Source: Mycteria americana (lineage: Eukaryota > Chordata > Aves > Ciconiiformes > Ciconiidae). From it: a DNA stretch of 64,000 nt. Each line of letters begins with the position of its first letter. Positions within the stretch are counted from its first letter, which is position 1. Of this stretch, positions 52,501 to 63,245 are shown piece after piece. The DNA is taken from the NCBI RefSeq assembly GCF_035582795.1, contig NC_134368.1, forward strand, positions 992,001-1,056,000, read 5' to 3'. Made by a program: the position numbers and the translations under genes. The notes beneath the pieces are model-generated. The model did not search any database, was not told the origin of the DNA, and saw only the letters and a list, made by a program, of their open reading frames with translations.

Positions 52501-54702
52501 CCACAGCCGGGTGAGCGCAGCAGACCCTCACCCTGCCCGGTGCCACCCCCCGTCCCCTGGCAAGGGACATCTCGGGGGGCCGGGACCCCCCCGGCTCACC
52601 TGCGAGGGCGGTGGCGAAGCGGCCGAGCGCCGCGGGGTCGCTGTACACGGCGCCGTGGAAGCCGTACTCCAGCTCGCGGCGGATGTAGTCCCTGCGGGGA
52701 GAGAGGCTCAGCCCCCCCGGCCCCTCGCCGCACCCCGGCACGGCCCCCCCGGCCCCCCGGGCTCACCTGGCCGCCGCGTGCCCCGCGCCGAGCAGCAGCG
52801 CGGTGAGGAGGTGGAGGTAGAGCTTCACCAGGGACCGCACCGGCAGCACCAGCAGCACCACGCACAGCACGTGGCCTGTGGCGGGGGGGACGGGGGGGTG
52901 AGATGGCCCCGCCGAGCCACCCCCCGCCCCGCCCAGCCAGGCAGCCCCCGCCGGTGACACCGCCGTCGCCGCGCACGGCGCCGGGGTGCCAGGGTCACCT
53001 CCTGGCCCCGGGGCCCGCAGCTGCCCCCCCTGCCAGGGGACAGGCGGAGCTGGGGGCACGACGCCGGGGACGCAGCGCCCGCCGGCCCTGGGGACAGCCC
53101 CGCAGCGAGCGGGTGACAGCAGGGGCTGGGGAGGCAAAAGCCCAAACACGGCCAGCCCTTGGGGTGTCCCCACTGTGTCCCCACACGTGGCCACCCCTTG
53201 GAGCGCAGCCTCGTGTCCCCCCGCCTGGCCAGGGCCTGGGTGTCCCCTCGTGTCCCCAACCTGCCCGTCCCTTGGGGTTTCCACTCGTGTCCCCAACCTC
53301 TCCGTCCCCTGGGGTGTCCCCTCATGTCCCCAACGTGGCCATCCCTTGGGGTGGCCCCACTGTGTCCCAACCTGTCCTTCCCCAGGGGGTCCCCTTGTGT
53401 CCTCAACCTATCCCTTGGGGTGTCCCCTCATGTCCCCAGCCTGTCCATCCCTGGGGTGTCCCCTCATGTCCCCAGCCTGTCCATCCCTGGGGTGCCCCCA
53501 ACCTGGCCACCCCTGCTGTGTCCCCTTGTGTCCCCAACCTGTCCATCCCTGGGTTGTCACCTCATGTCCCCAACCTGGCCACCCCTCGAGTGTCCCCTTG
53601 TCTCCCCAACCTGTCCATCCCTTGAGGTGTCCCGTTGTGTCCCCAGCCTGTCCATCCCTGGGGTGTCCCCTCGTGTCCCCAACCTGGCCATCCCTTGAGG
53701 TGTCCCCTCATGTCCCCAGCCTGTCCATCCCTTGGGGGGTCCCCAACCTGTTCATCCCTGGGGTGTCACCTCAAGTCCCCAACCTGGCCACCCCTGGAGT
53801 GTCCCCTTGTGTCCCCAACCTGTCCATCCCTGGGGTATCACCTCAGGTCCCCAACCTGTCCCTCCCTGGGGTGTCACCTCAAGTCCCCAACCTGGCCACC
53901 CCTGGGGTGTCCCCTCGTGTCCCCAACCTGTCCATCCCTGGGGTGTCCCCAACCTGTCCCTCCCTGGGGTGTCACCTCAAGTCCTCAACCTGGCCACCCC
54001 TGCCGTGTCCCCTTGTGTCCCCAAGCTGTCCCTCCCTGGGGTGTCACCTCAAGTCCCCAACCTGGCCACCCCTGCCGTGTCCCCTCGTGTCCCCAACCTG
54101 TCCATCCATGGGGTGTCCCCTCATGTCCCCAGCCTGTCCATCCCTTGGGGGGTCCCCAACCTGTTCATCCCTGGGGTATCACCTCATGTCCCCAACCTGT
54201 CCATCCCTGGGGGGTCCCCAACCTGTCCCTCCCTGGGGTGTCACCTCAAGTCCCCAACCTGGCCACCCCTGGGGTGTCCCCTCGTGTCCCCAACCTGTCC
54301 ATCCCTGGGGTGTCCCCAACCTGTCCCTCCCTGGGGTGTCACCTCAAGTCCCCAACCTGGCCACCCCTGCCGTGTCCCCTTGTGTCCCCAACCTGTCCAG
54401 TCCCTGCATGTCCCCAACCTGTCCATCCCTGGGGTGTCCCCTCCCGTCCCCAGCCTGGCCACCCCCGGGTCCCCCCAGCCTGGCCACCGCGGGTCCCCCA
54501 GCCCGCTGCCCCCCGTCCCGCCGCAGCCCTCACCCAGGCAGTAGCCGCCCCAGAGGGCGGGGGGCCGGAGGAGGGGGGGGTCCCCGCGGCGGGGCCGCAG
54601 CAGCTCGGCCAGGGCCGCCGCGTCCCAGCGGTACAGCAGGTCCAGCAGCGCCAGCCCCGGCACCCGCAGAGCCACGTTGGCCACCGCCTCCAGCCGCGCC
54701 AT
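49035..54702 (-). CDS. RNF145-like E3 ubiquitin ligase (multi-pass ER-type RING-H2 protein), complete gene
   Basis: Coding exons in order: 54534-54702, 52767-52875, 52600-52691, 51713-51948, 51261-51436, 51000-51140, 50616-50798, 50191-50338, 49645-50001, 49035-49538. All borders are GT-AG with matching phases, giving 704 residues (RNF145 is about 660-690). The start LEAVANVALRVP plus LLYRWD matches the RNF145 N-terminus. Many hydrophobic segments follow, as in the TRC8-type membrane domain (for example LLFLVFWLVLF and LLSIILFIVV). A RING-H2 finger spans residues 532-569 (C532, C535, C547, H549, H552, C555, C566, C569). The last 130 residues are Pro/Glu/Gly-rich and not conserved. RNF145 and RNF139 are ER ligases linked to sterol homeostasis; the same activity here is inferred. 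It resembles RNF145 more than RNF139 and is probably its whole-genome-duplication paralogue. Confidence 0.93.
49645..50001 (-). CDS. RNF145-like coding exon 9
   Basis: Residues 419-537. Last membrane segments, IIHSYFNVWLRAQSGW and the first two RING cysteines (CAIC). Confidence 0.95.
50191..50338 (-). CDS. RNF145-like coding exon 8
   Basis: Residues 370-418, with WKHFRGVSMCLFLLVFP and DFWLLILVSS. Confidence 0.95.
50616..50798 (-). CDS. RNF145-like coding exon 7
   Basis: Residues 309-368, with GVTEGVTLLLLALQTGL and IADPIVLALGAS. Confidence 0.95.
51000..51140 (-). CDS. RNF145-like coding exon 6
   Basis: Residues 262-307, with the family AECCSTPYSLVGLTFTVS. Confidence 0.95.
51261..51436 (-). 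CDS. RNF145-like coding exon 5
   Basis: Residues 203-260, with LAVPLLFLVFWLVLFSL. Confidence 0.94.
51575..51708. repeat. CCCCGCAGCC short tandem repeats in RNF145-like intron 4
   Basis: 8-15-bp units (CCCGCAGCCCCC), close to the exon 4 donor. Confidence 0.65.
51713..51948 (-). CDS. RNF145-like coding exon 4
   Basis: Residues 125-202, membrane segments including TALEVLYVLGSHVLVPF. Confidence 0.94.
52130..52495. repeat. 18/23-bp minisatellite in RNF145-like intron 3
   Basis: About 17 units on the theme CCATCGTCACCCAGCACGCC. Confidence 0.88.
52600..52691 (-). CDS. RNF145-like coding exon 3
   Basis: Residues 94-123 (DYIRRELEYGFHGAVYSDP), hydrophilic loop. Confidence 0.92.
52767..52875 (-). 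CDS. RNF145-like coding exon 2
   Basis: Residues 58-92, membrane segment. Reads YLHL (76-79) where RNF145 has YLYF. Confidence 0.93.
53160..54475. repeat. 36-bp minisatellite in RNF145-like intron 1
   Basis: About 35 units on the theme CCTGTCCATCCCTGGGGTGT plus CCCCTCATGTCCCCAA, with 24-bp variants. It fills most of the intron. Confidence 0.9.
54534..54702 (-). CDS. RNF145-like coding exon 1
   Basis: Residues 1-56. ATG at 54702 aligns with the family start; ends in WGGYCL, phase 1. Confidence 0.92.
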
Positions 54703-55240
54703 GGCCCGCGGGGCCGGGGGTCCCCGCGTCCCGCAGCCCCGCCCGGGGCCACCGGGGGGACCCCCCGGCGCTGCCCCCGCCGCCTCCCCCGGCCCGGCAG
54801 GGGGCGCCCGCCCCGCGCCCAGCAGGGGCCCGTCTGCCCGGCCGCCCCTCGCCGGGGCCCGGCCGCCTCCCGCCGGGGCGGGCCCCGCTCCCGCTCCCGC
54901 TCCCGCTCCCGCCGCCGCCGCCGCCGTTCCGGTCCCTCCGCCACTTTCGCTTTCTCCCGCCCCGCCCCTACCCCCAGCGCGTAGCGGAGCGGCCTTGCGC
55001 CAGGGCGCTGCGCTGACGCCTCGACCGCCATCTTAGAAGAGGGCGCACTCGCTTTCCTCCCCTATGTGTTCCGCCATCTTGGATGAGGGCAGTACGTGGG
55101 CGGTGGGGAGTACACGGCCATCTTGGAGAGGGGCGCGGCCCTCTGCGTGACGTCGCTCCCGCCGCCCCGCCCAGCCCCGCGTCAGCCATCTTGGGTGCGG
55201 GCAGACGGTGAGGGCAGGCTCCGGCCGCCATTTTGATAGG
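54703..55240 (-). promoter_or_regulatory. RNF145-like promoter / CpG island with YY1-type motif cluster
   Basis: Five GCCATCTTG/GCCATTTTG cores start at 55027, 55073, 55117, 55185 and 55227, all in the same orientation. A CRE TGACGTC lies at 55148-55154. No TATA box. GCCATNTTG is the classic YY1 core. The position just upstream of the ATG exon supports a promoter. Confidence 0.6.
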
Positions 55241-55319
55241 GGAATGGGGGGGGGGACACGGCAGGCGCTGCCGGGGGGCTGGGGTCCTTGGGGAAGAGGG
55301 GGTCCCCTGCTCCGAGGGG

Positions 55320-55740
55320 GTCAGCTGGGGGCCTCAAGGATCGCCTGGGGCCCTCAGGGGTCGCCTGAGGTCCCTTGGGATCAGGTGGGGTCCTCTGGGG
55401 TCACCTGGGGCCCTCTGGGGTGAGGTGGGGTCCTCTGGGGCTGGCTGAGGTAATCCGGGCTCAAGCGGGGTCCTCGGGGATCGGGGGAGGTCACCTGGGG
55501 CTGGGGGGACCCCTGGGGGTATCTGGGGTCAGCTGGGGTGGGGGGGACCCCTGGGAATATGTGGGGTCCTGGGGGTCAGCTGGGGTGGGGGGGACCCCTG
55601 GGAGTATGTGGGGTCCTGGGGGTCAGCTGGGTTTGGAGGGACCCCTGGGAATATCTGGGGTCAGCTGGGGTTGGGGGCACCCCCTGGGAATATGTGGGGT
55701 CCTGGGGGTCAGCTGGGGTTGGGGGCACCCCCCAGCACCA
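55320..55740. repeat. GGGGTCAGCTGGGG minisatellite
   Basis: Units of about 20-50 bp (GGGGTCCTGGGGGTCAGCTG, GACCCCTGGGAATATGTG). Confidence 0.75.
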
Positions 55741-56770
55741 GCTGGGGTCAGTGGGCCCCTCGGGGACGGGGTCCCTGTGAGCCCCTGCCCCGTCCCTGCT
55801 CTCCTCCCCCCAGGGTCTCGGGAGCAGTCGCCGCTGGGGGGGACGAACCGGGGGGTCCCCGTGGCTGGGGGGTGGTGGAGGGGGGGGGGGTGTCGTTGTG
55901 GGCACTTCGAAAGCTCGGGGGGCTGATTTTTAACCATAAATTGAGAAAGCAAAGCGGGAGCTCAAAGCCCACGGGGCTCCCGGTGCGGAGCTGCCGCCGC
56001 CGCGGCGCGGGGACGTGCCAGGCGCGTGCCGGGCCCGTCGTGCCGTCGTCCTCTCCCGGCTGCCCCTCTGCCATGCCGCTGCGGGGGTCTGTCGCCCCGG
56101 GGAGCCGCTCGGCCCCTCGCGTCGGGTCGGGACAGGGACAGGGACGGTCGAAGCTCGAGCAGAGCTGAGCGTCCCAAAGCGCGAGGCCGTGTGTCCCTGG
56201 GGGGGGGGGGGGGGAAGATGCCTTTCAAACCCCGCAGCCCCAGCCTGCGGCCCGTCCCCCCCAAATGCTTTTATCAGCGCGTTTCCCACGGGTGAAGCTG
56301 ATTTTCCTCCCCGCTGTACCGGGACGCAGGGCTGCAGGCGCAGCCCACGCTGCCGGAGGGGTTGCGTGTGTCCCCCCCACGGGGCTCTCCTCCTCCCAGT
56401 TCAGCACGAGGTGGTTTGAGGTGTGACGCCCAGTTTGGCCCAGTTTGGTCCTTCCTGGGTCTTTTCTAGCTTGAATTTTGCCGGTAGAGACGGCAGCTGG
56501 GCACCCCCCATTTTGGGTCCATCTCTTCCCCCTCTCTTTTCTCCTTGCAGAAAAGGACAGGGCTGGGACAGAGCTTCCCATCAGCAGGAGACTTTAATTT
56601 CCCTAAACTTTCCCATTTTATGACCCCGAGCCCCGCTTCCCGCTGCGATCCCACCCCAAACCTCTCCGGTTTCTCCCAGGTTTCGCTTTACCCCAGCCCG
56701 GGGCGAGGGCAGGCGTGCGGCGCGGGCTCCTGCGTGCACCGTGTGTCCCAGGGGACCTGAGCAAGAACTC
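55741..56770. other. Intergenic DNA, no gene recognised
   Basis: Mixed GC-rich sequence with moderately AT-rich patches (55920-55960, 56420-56640). No coding exon is supported. Confidence 0.4.
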
Positions 56771-56774
56771 AGAG

Positions 56775-56965
56775 CTCGGAGTTAATAAATCAGCTAAGGT
56801 AATATTTGCACGGCCGTTTCCTAAATTACTTCTTCCCCTGCATGTGCGTCTGCACGGCTCCTCGGGGACAGGCGTCGGGGCCCGCTTGTCTCTGGGAATT
56901 GCCTGTCACCCGCGCGGTGACATCCCGAGCGGTGTTAATTGCTCGTTTAATGGAGCTGGCGGCTC
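56775..56965. promoter_or_regulatory. AT-richer island, candidate conserved element
   Basis: Contains GAGTTAATAAATCAGC, GGTAATATTTGC, CTAAATTACTT and GGTGTTAATTGC. Lies about 2 kb upstream of the RNF145-like gene. Judged from composition only. Confidence 0.3.
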
Positions 56966-58189
56966 TGGAGGAGGGGGACGTCTCCCGTCTCCCCTGGTTT
57001 GACTTGGGGTTGAGTTTGCCGAGGCGGCCGGTCCCGCAGACGGTGCTCGGGGCTCGGACGCTCCGCTCGGCCGGCATCGCGGGGGCCGAGGCTCCCGGTC
57101 CTGCTGAAAAAGAGGGCGCAGACACCCCAGGACTGGGCACTGGGCTGGGGGCGCGGCTGGGCCGGGCTCTCGGCTCCCTGTCCCTGTGTCCCTGGCGGCA
57201 CCCCCGGCCGGGGGGCGAGGGGAGGGGGCTGGGTGCAGCCCCACGGTCCTGCCGTGGCCCCGGGGCGGGGGGGGGGGGGTTGCGGAGGGACCCCCGAGAG
57301 CCCCCGTGGCTCTGCCTGGGCCGGTCTCCGTGGGGGTCCCGGCCATCCTGCCGGGGTGCTGGGGGACAGGGGACGGCCCCGCTCTGCCCCCTCCCCGGTC
57401 GGGTGGCACAGGGGACAAGGACCAGTCCCCCCCACAACCACGGACATGTGCTCGGCATCCAGCTCCCGCCCGGTCCCTCTGCCCTGCCGCTGCCTGCAGA
57501 AGGGTCCACGGGGTCTCCACGTCCTCGGCGCGGGACTCGCCCGGTGCATTGCCGGGCGAGACCCCGGGAGAGGATCCGGCCACCCCGGCACCCGTGACCC
57601 CCACGGGGTGGGGAGCAAGGTCCCAGAAAGGGTGGGCAGAGAGATTGACTGGGAACCCCCCTGGGGACCGGAGCAGTGGGTGACAGAGGGGACAGCAAGA
57701 GCTGCCCTCAGTCCCTGTCACTGCTGTACGCTCCCTCGGTGATCCCCGGACGCCGGGTCCGTGCCTCAGTTTCCCCATGGGGCAGCAGGGGTAGCACAGC
57801 GCGGGCCGGTGCTCGGTGCCGGGGCTCCGGGGAGGAGCGGGGCTGGCAGCACCCACGGGGGGACCGTCCTGCTCGTAGCACCCGCGGGCACCAGCGGGGA
57901 TCGCTCCTGGCCCGGTAGCAAGCGTCCCCGGGTGCCGCCGTCTGTCACCTGGGTCCCCCACCCCTTCCCGGCCGCTGGGCCGCGGCTCGCTCAGCCAGCG
58001 CGGCCCGAGTCCCATCGCCTGGGATCGCGGCTGCGCCTCGGGCCCGGGCTCAGTGGCTGCTCTCGCCTTCCCGGTGCCCGCCGGGAGCGCGGGCGCTGCC
58101 GGGGCTTTCCCCGGGGAACGGGCGGCTGCGGCTCGGCGTCGCAGAGACTGAGGGCACGGCGGCACGCTCCCGCACGGCCCGGCGGGATG
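56966..58189. other. GC-rich intergenic DNA
   Basis: No exon, RNA gene or repeat block recognised on either strand. Confidence 0.4.
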
Positions 58190-58440
58190 CAGGTGGTCCA
58201 GTGGGCACAGGGACGGACCGATGGGCACAGGGACGGACCAGTGGGCACAGGGATGGACCAGTGGGCACAGGGATGGGCTGATGGGCACAGGGACGGACCA
58301 GTGGGCACAGGGACGGACCAGTGGGCACAGGGATGGGCTGATGGGCACAGGGACGGACCAGTGGGCACAGGGACGGACCAGTGGGCACAGGGACGGACCA
58401 GTGGGCACAGGGATGGGCCGATGGGCACAGGGACAGACTG
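58190..58440. repeat. 20-bp minisatellite (GGGCACAGGGACGGACCAGT)
   Basis: About 12 nearly perfect 20-bp units. Confidence 0.92.
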
Positions 58441-59640
58441 ACAGGCGCTCCGAGTGCTGTGGCTTTGGGTGGCCCCGTCCTGGGCTCTGTGCGTCCCCCG
58501 GTCCCGGTCCCGCTCCCCGCTGCCGTGCTCCCCGGCCGCTGCACCCCGGTCCCCATCCCGGGTGCCTGGTCGCTGCCTCCCGGCCGCTCCCCAGTGCCCT
58601 CGCTCGGTGTCCCTGGGCCGGGGGGGGAACCGCTGCCACCCCCTTCCCGTCCCCTCACCGGACAGCGGCCGGGACCCCCCGCTCCGGGAGCCCCACACCG
58701 TGCAATGCCCGGTGCCCCCAGGGCAACCCACCTCCCGGGACCCCCGCAATCCAAACCCCCACACCTCGGGACCCCCAGCCATGGGACCCCACGTCCTGGG
58801 ATCCCCCTCACCTGGAACCCCACACCCCAGGACCCCGGCACCACCCAACCCCCCGGTGCCCCCAGGGGACCCCACGTCTTGGCACCGCTGCACCCCAGGG
58901 TCTCCCCCTCCCCACAGCCAGGCCACCCACCCCACAGGGCCCCCCCAGTGCCCCCGGGGGACCCCACGGCCGGGGTCCAGCTGCAGTGGGCTAAAGGGGG
59001 GGACGTGTCCTGCTCTCGAGGCGTCTCCTCGGTGCCCGCGGTCGGCGCACGGACGGGACCCCCTGCGCCGAGCCGGGGTGCCGGGGGGCTCACGGCGGGG
59101 CAGCCGGCGGGGAAGCTGCCAAGGGGGGAGGTGAAGGGGGGGGAAGCAGCCCCGTCCCTGCTCAGGGCAGCCTGAAATCCCCTCCCCAGCCCCAAACCAG
59201 CCCCACCTGACAGCACCCGGCTGCGTCGGCCCCGACCCCCCGCCCTCCCCAGGTCTGCACCCAAGCCAGGGCAGAGCACCCACCCGCTCCGGCACCCTCC
59301 CCACGCCACGCGTCCCTGCCGCCCGCCCCGCAGCTGCCTGCACCGGAGGGACGGGGTCAGGGACCCCCGCGTGTCCCCAAATGCCCCCCTCGCCTCGCCG
59401 CGTCCTCAGAGCCCCCCTCCTCCAGGCCAGCCTGCCCAGCGCGTCGGTCCTCGGCGCGCTGGGGTGACGCTGCCAGGGGACGCGGGGGACCCTGGGCGGG
59501 TGGGTGCTGCCCTGGCTTTGGCCTCGGCTGTGGGGTGAGAGCCGGCCGAGGCCAGGATGGGTTGGGCGAGATCGCACGAGGCTGGGTTGGACTCGATCAG
59601 AACGGGAAAGACGGCCAGCAGGAGGAGGGGCGGACAGACG
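58441..59640. other. GC-rich intergenic DNA
   Basis: Short GGGACCCC-type repeats (58690-58980) but no supported gene. Confidence 0.4.
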
Positions 59641-59960
59641 GACGGTGGAGGGATGTGTGGATGGAGGGAGGGATGGAAGGAGGGATGGAAGGATGGCAGG
59701 AGGGAGGGATGGATGGAGGGATGGAAAGATGGAGGGATGGAGGGAGGGATGGATGGAGGGAGGGAAGGAGGGAGGGATAGAGGGATAGAAGGAGGGAGGG
59801 ATGGAGGGAGGGATGGATGGAGGGAGGGAAGGAGGGAGGGATGGAGGGATAAAAGGAGGGATGGAGGGATAGAAGGAGGGAGGGATGGAGGGAGGGATGG
59901 AGGGATAGAAGGAGGGAGGGAGGGAAGGAGGGAGGGAGGGATGGCGGGAGGGATGGCTGA
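59640..59960. repeat. GGAGGGATGGAGGGA polypurine repeat
   Basis: 4-12-bp GGGA/GGAT units for about 320 bp, almost pure purine on the + strand. Similar in theme to the block at 43830. Confidence 0.88.
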
Positions 59961-60544
59961 GTGCAGGGGTGCTGTGGGGTGCGGGTCGTCCTCCCGTTGG
60001 AGCCCCAGGACCAGGTTTGCTCCCCCGGCCCCTCGTCAGAAAGCGGCTGAGCCAATTTGGACTGGCTGGGCCAGAGGCGGGTGCCGGCAGCGGGGGTGCA
60101 GGGAAGGTTGGGGCCAACCCCGCACGCAGAGCGAGGCTCAGGGCGCTGGGTGGCCCCGGAGCATCCTCTCGCTGGCAGCTCTGCGGTTGGGGGCCCGCAG
60201 GCACCGTCCCGGTTTGAAGGCATTTTTCACTATTTGGCCTCATTTCTTCTCTGTTTCGTGCCCTGGATTGGGTCTGTACCCTGCAGCCTGGGCTCCTGCC
60301 TGCCGCTGCAAAGCTGACCTTGAACACTTTGGGGTTTTCTGCTCCCCGACAGACAGACGGACACTGGGAAAAGCCCTGGGGACCTCCCGCTGACGGGAGC
60401 CGTCTCTGGCCGTAAGTCCCGCGGCTCCCGGCAGAGCCGGGGTGTTCGGTGGGGATGCGCGCGGAGGTGCTCGTGCCGGCCTCATCCTCCTCCTGACCGT
60501 GCAGTGCCGTGACTCTGCCAGGGACCTCGGAGGGAGAGGCTGCC

Positions 60545-61225
60545 CCTCGTTACCCCTCGGTTACCCCTCGGTTATCCCTCGGTTATCTCTTGGTTACCCC
60601 TCAGTTATCCCTCGGTTATCCCTCGGTTACCCCTCGGTTATCCCTCATTACCCCTTGGTTATCTCCCGGTTATCCCTCGGTGACCCCTCCGTTATCCCTC
60701 GTTATCCCTTGGTTATCCCTCGGTTACCCCTCGGTTCTTCCTCAGTTACCCCTCGGTTATTCCTGTTACCCCTCAGTTATGCCTCGGTTATCCCTCGGTT
60801 ATCCCTCGGTTACCCCTCGGTTATCTCTCGGTTACCCCTCGGTTATCTCTCGGTTATCCCTTGGTTATCCCTCGGTTATCTCTCGGTTATCTCTTGGTTA
60901 TCCCTCGGTTACCCCTTGGTTATGCCTCGGTTATGCCTCGGTTACCCCTCGGTTACCCCTCGGTTACCCCTCGGTTACCTCTCGGTTATCCCTCGGTTAC
61001 CCCTCGGTTATCTCTCGGTTATCCCTCGGTTATCCCTCGGTTACCCCTCGGTTATCCCTCAGTTACCCCTCGGTTACCCCTCGGTTATCCCTCGGTTATC
61101 CCTCGGTTATCTCTCGGTTATCCCTCGGTTACCCCTCGGTTACCCCTCGGTTACCCCTCGGTTATCCCTTGGTTATCCCTCGGTTACCCCTCGGTTATCC
61201 CTCGGTTATCCCTTCGTTATCCCTG
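60545..61225. repeat. 11-bp minisatellite (GGTTATCCCTC / GGTTACCCCTC)
   Basis: About 60 units of 11 bp in two interleaved variants (TATCCC and TACCCC). Open on the + strand in two frames because the unit has no stop there. Confidence 0.93.
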
Positions 61226-61369
61226 CTGCTGTCACCGATGGATGAGGGATGGGGACATGGGGCCAGCTGCTCCCCAGCAGGGACCGTCCCTCCCCTGCCC
61301 GCTCCCTGATGTTATCATATAACGTCACGATATCGTGATGGTGTCATGATAACGTCTCCTGATGTTATC

Positions 61370-62460
61370 GCGAGACCTCTCTCCATTATTGTTCAACGGT
61401 CTTGGGAGTCTGGAGAGGTCCCGGTCGGCTGGAAGCTGGCAGATGTTGTCCCCATCTTCAAGAAGGGTAAGAAGAAGACCCTGGGCATGACAGCCCTGTC
61501 AGTCTCACTCCAGTAAAATGATGGAAGTTATTCTGGGAGCGACTGGAAACCACTCGAGGGACCACGCAGTCATTGGTCCCAGCCAGCACGGGCTCACGAG
61601 GGAAAGTCCTGCTTAACCGACCTCACGCCCTCTTATGACACCCATCGACTTGACCGAGGGAAGGCAGTAGATGCGGGGGGGGGGTTTTTTTGGATTTTAG
61701 CAAAGCTTTTGATCTGTCTCTCTCAGCATCCTTCTGGACAGAACGTCCAGCACGCCACTAGACAAGTCCACCACACGATGGGTGAGCAATTGGCTGGCGG
61801 GTCGGGCTCAAGGAGTTATAGTAAATGGGGTGACATCAGGCTGGTGGCCGGTCACAGTGGGGTTCCCCAGGGCTCGATTTTAGGGCCAGTGCTCTTTAAT
61901 GGTTTTATAAATGATCTGGATGCAGGAGCCGAATGTATTTTAAGTAAGTTTGCCGATGACACTAAACTAGGAGGAGCTGTGGACTCCCTCGAGGGTAGAG
62001 AGGCCTTACGGAGAGATCTGGGCAGAGCAGAGAGCTGGGCTATCGCCAACCGTGTGACGTTTGTCAAGAGCAAGTGCCGGATTCTGCCCCTGGGACGGGG
62101 TAATCCCGGGCATACGTCCAAACTGGGGGAGGAGAGGCTGGAGAGCAGCCCCAGGGAACGCGATCGGGGCGTTGGGGTGGATGGCAAGTTGAGCATGAGT
62201 CAACGGCGCGCCCTGGTAGCCAAAGGGCCAAGCGTGTCCCGGGGTGCGTCGAGCCCAGCGTAGCGAGCCGGTCGAGGGGGGTGATGGTCCCACTCCACGC
62301 TGCGCTGGTGCGGCCCCACCTCGAGCCCTGGGTGCATTTTTGGGGGCCTCAATAGAAGGACATCGAACTATGAGAATCGAACAGGCTCCCCAGGGCAGCG
62401 GTCACGCCACCGAGCCCGGCAGAGTTCGAGGAGCATCTGGATGATGCTCGTAGTCATACG
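61370..62460 (+). pseudogene. Degenerate CR1 LINE, reverse transcriptase region and 3' end
   Basis: Pieces of CR1 ORF2 occur in order: WKLADVVPIFKKG-like (about 61425), LDFSKAFD (about 61691), SGVPQGSILGPVLF (about 61855) and the catalytic FADDTKL (from 61949), then the LGR and LSMSQ regions and the 3' end. Frame changes and stops between them show it is dead. In life, CR1 copies itself through an RNA intermediate. Confidence 0.85.
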
Positions 62461-62484
62461 GTTTAGGTTTAGGTTGTCAACGAA

Positions 62485-62545
62485 TTACAGAATATTCGGA
62501 GTTGGAAGGGACCCATCAGGATCACCGAGTCCAACTCCTGCTCCT
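62485..62545 (-). mobile_element. CR1 3'-end fragment, minus orientation
   Basis: The AGTTGGAAGGGACCC core and the flanking CAGGATCACCGAGTCCAACT are the reverse complement of the CR1 3' tail. Confidence 0.65.
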
Positions 62546-62564
62546 CACCCTGCTCCTCGCCGTG

Positions 62565-62630
62565 CGATGGGCTCGATGATCCTGATGGGTCCCTTCAACT
62601 CGAGATACTCCATGGCTCTATGATTCACCG
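62565..62630 (+). mobile_element. CR1 3'-end fragment, plus orientation
   Basis: ATCCTGATGGGTCCCTTCAA and GGCTCTATGATTC are the CR1 3' tail. With the preceding fragment it forms an imperfect inverted repeat. Confidence 0.65.
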
Positions 62631-63014
62631 TTTGTGCAACCCGCAGACAAGCTGGCTTCCTTCCTCCTCCCCGGCCGTTTCATCTTCCTGCAGCCACTTC
62701 TCCAGCATCATCTTGGTGACGGCCGTCGGGGAACACCGGCCCTGACTCACCCTGTTTCACAACGCCTCAAACGCCGGCCGCATCCTCTCACCCCCGCGGT
62801 CCCGGCAGCTCCAAAGGGGTGAGCACCTCCATCCGACGCCGCTCACGGATTTGGTGGTGCTGTATCCCTGAAAAACTTTATAAAAATTCAGGTGGGAAAC
62901 AGAAGACTCAAGGCGTTACAGTCCATACCCACGTCACGTAGGAACGGTGGAGTTGAGTTGACAGAAAAGCAAAGTGCGGCCCAATAAATTAAATGTTATT
63001 ATGACACCCAAATG
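62631..63014. other. Unrecognised AT-richer DNA between CR1 fragments
   Basis: No coding frame or RNA gene is seen. Confidence 0.4.
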
Positions 63015-63245
63015 TAGAACCATAGAGCCACAGAATATCTGCAGTTGGAAGGGCCCCATCAGGATCATGGAGTCCAGCTCCCTAAAGCTAAAGCACTGAC
63101 ACTGAACCGCACGGCTAAGAGCGGCGTCCAGAGGCTCCTTGAACATTGACGGGCTTGGTGCCGTGACCGCTGCCCTGGGGAGCCTCTTCCAGGGACCGAC
63201 CACCCTCCCGGTGAAGAACCTTTTCCTAACGTCCAGTCTAAGCAG
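63015..63245 (-). mobile_element. CR1 3' fragment, minus orientation
   Basis: Runs from ATAGAGCCACAGAATATC and GTTGGAAGGGCCCC to CCTAACGTCCAGTCTAA, the reverse complement of a CR1 3' end. Confidence 0.75.

Noticed and set aside
57991-60327. 778-codon minus-strand ORF
   Set aside because: Spans the 20-bp and polypurine repeats (CAHWSVPVP and PPSIPPSL runs); composition artefact.
60442-61309. 266-267-codon + frames over the GGTTATCCCTC array
   Set aside because: The reading is a simple repeat ([11 protein letters not shown]) set by the 11-bp unit, with no start context or flanking exon.
61325-61338. 14-bp perfect palindrome TCACGATATCGTGA beside the CR1
   Set aside because: Short, with nothing functional around it; expected by chance in 64 kb together with its GTTATCAT neighbours.
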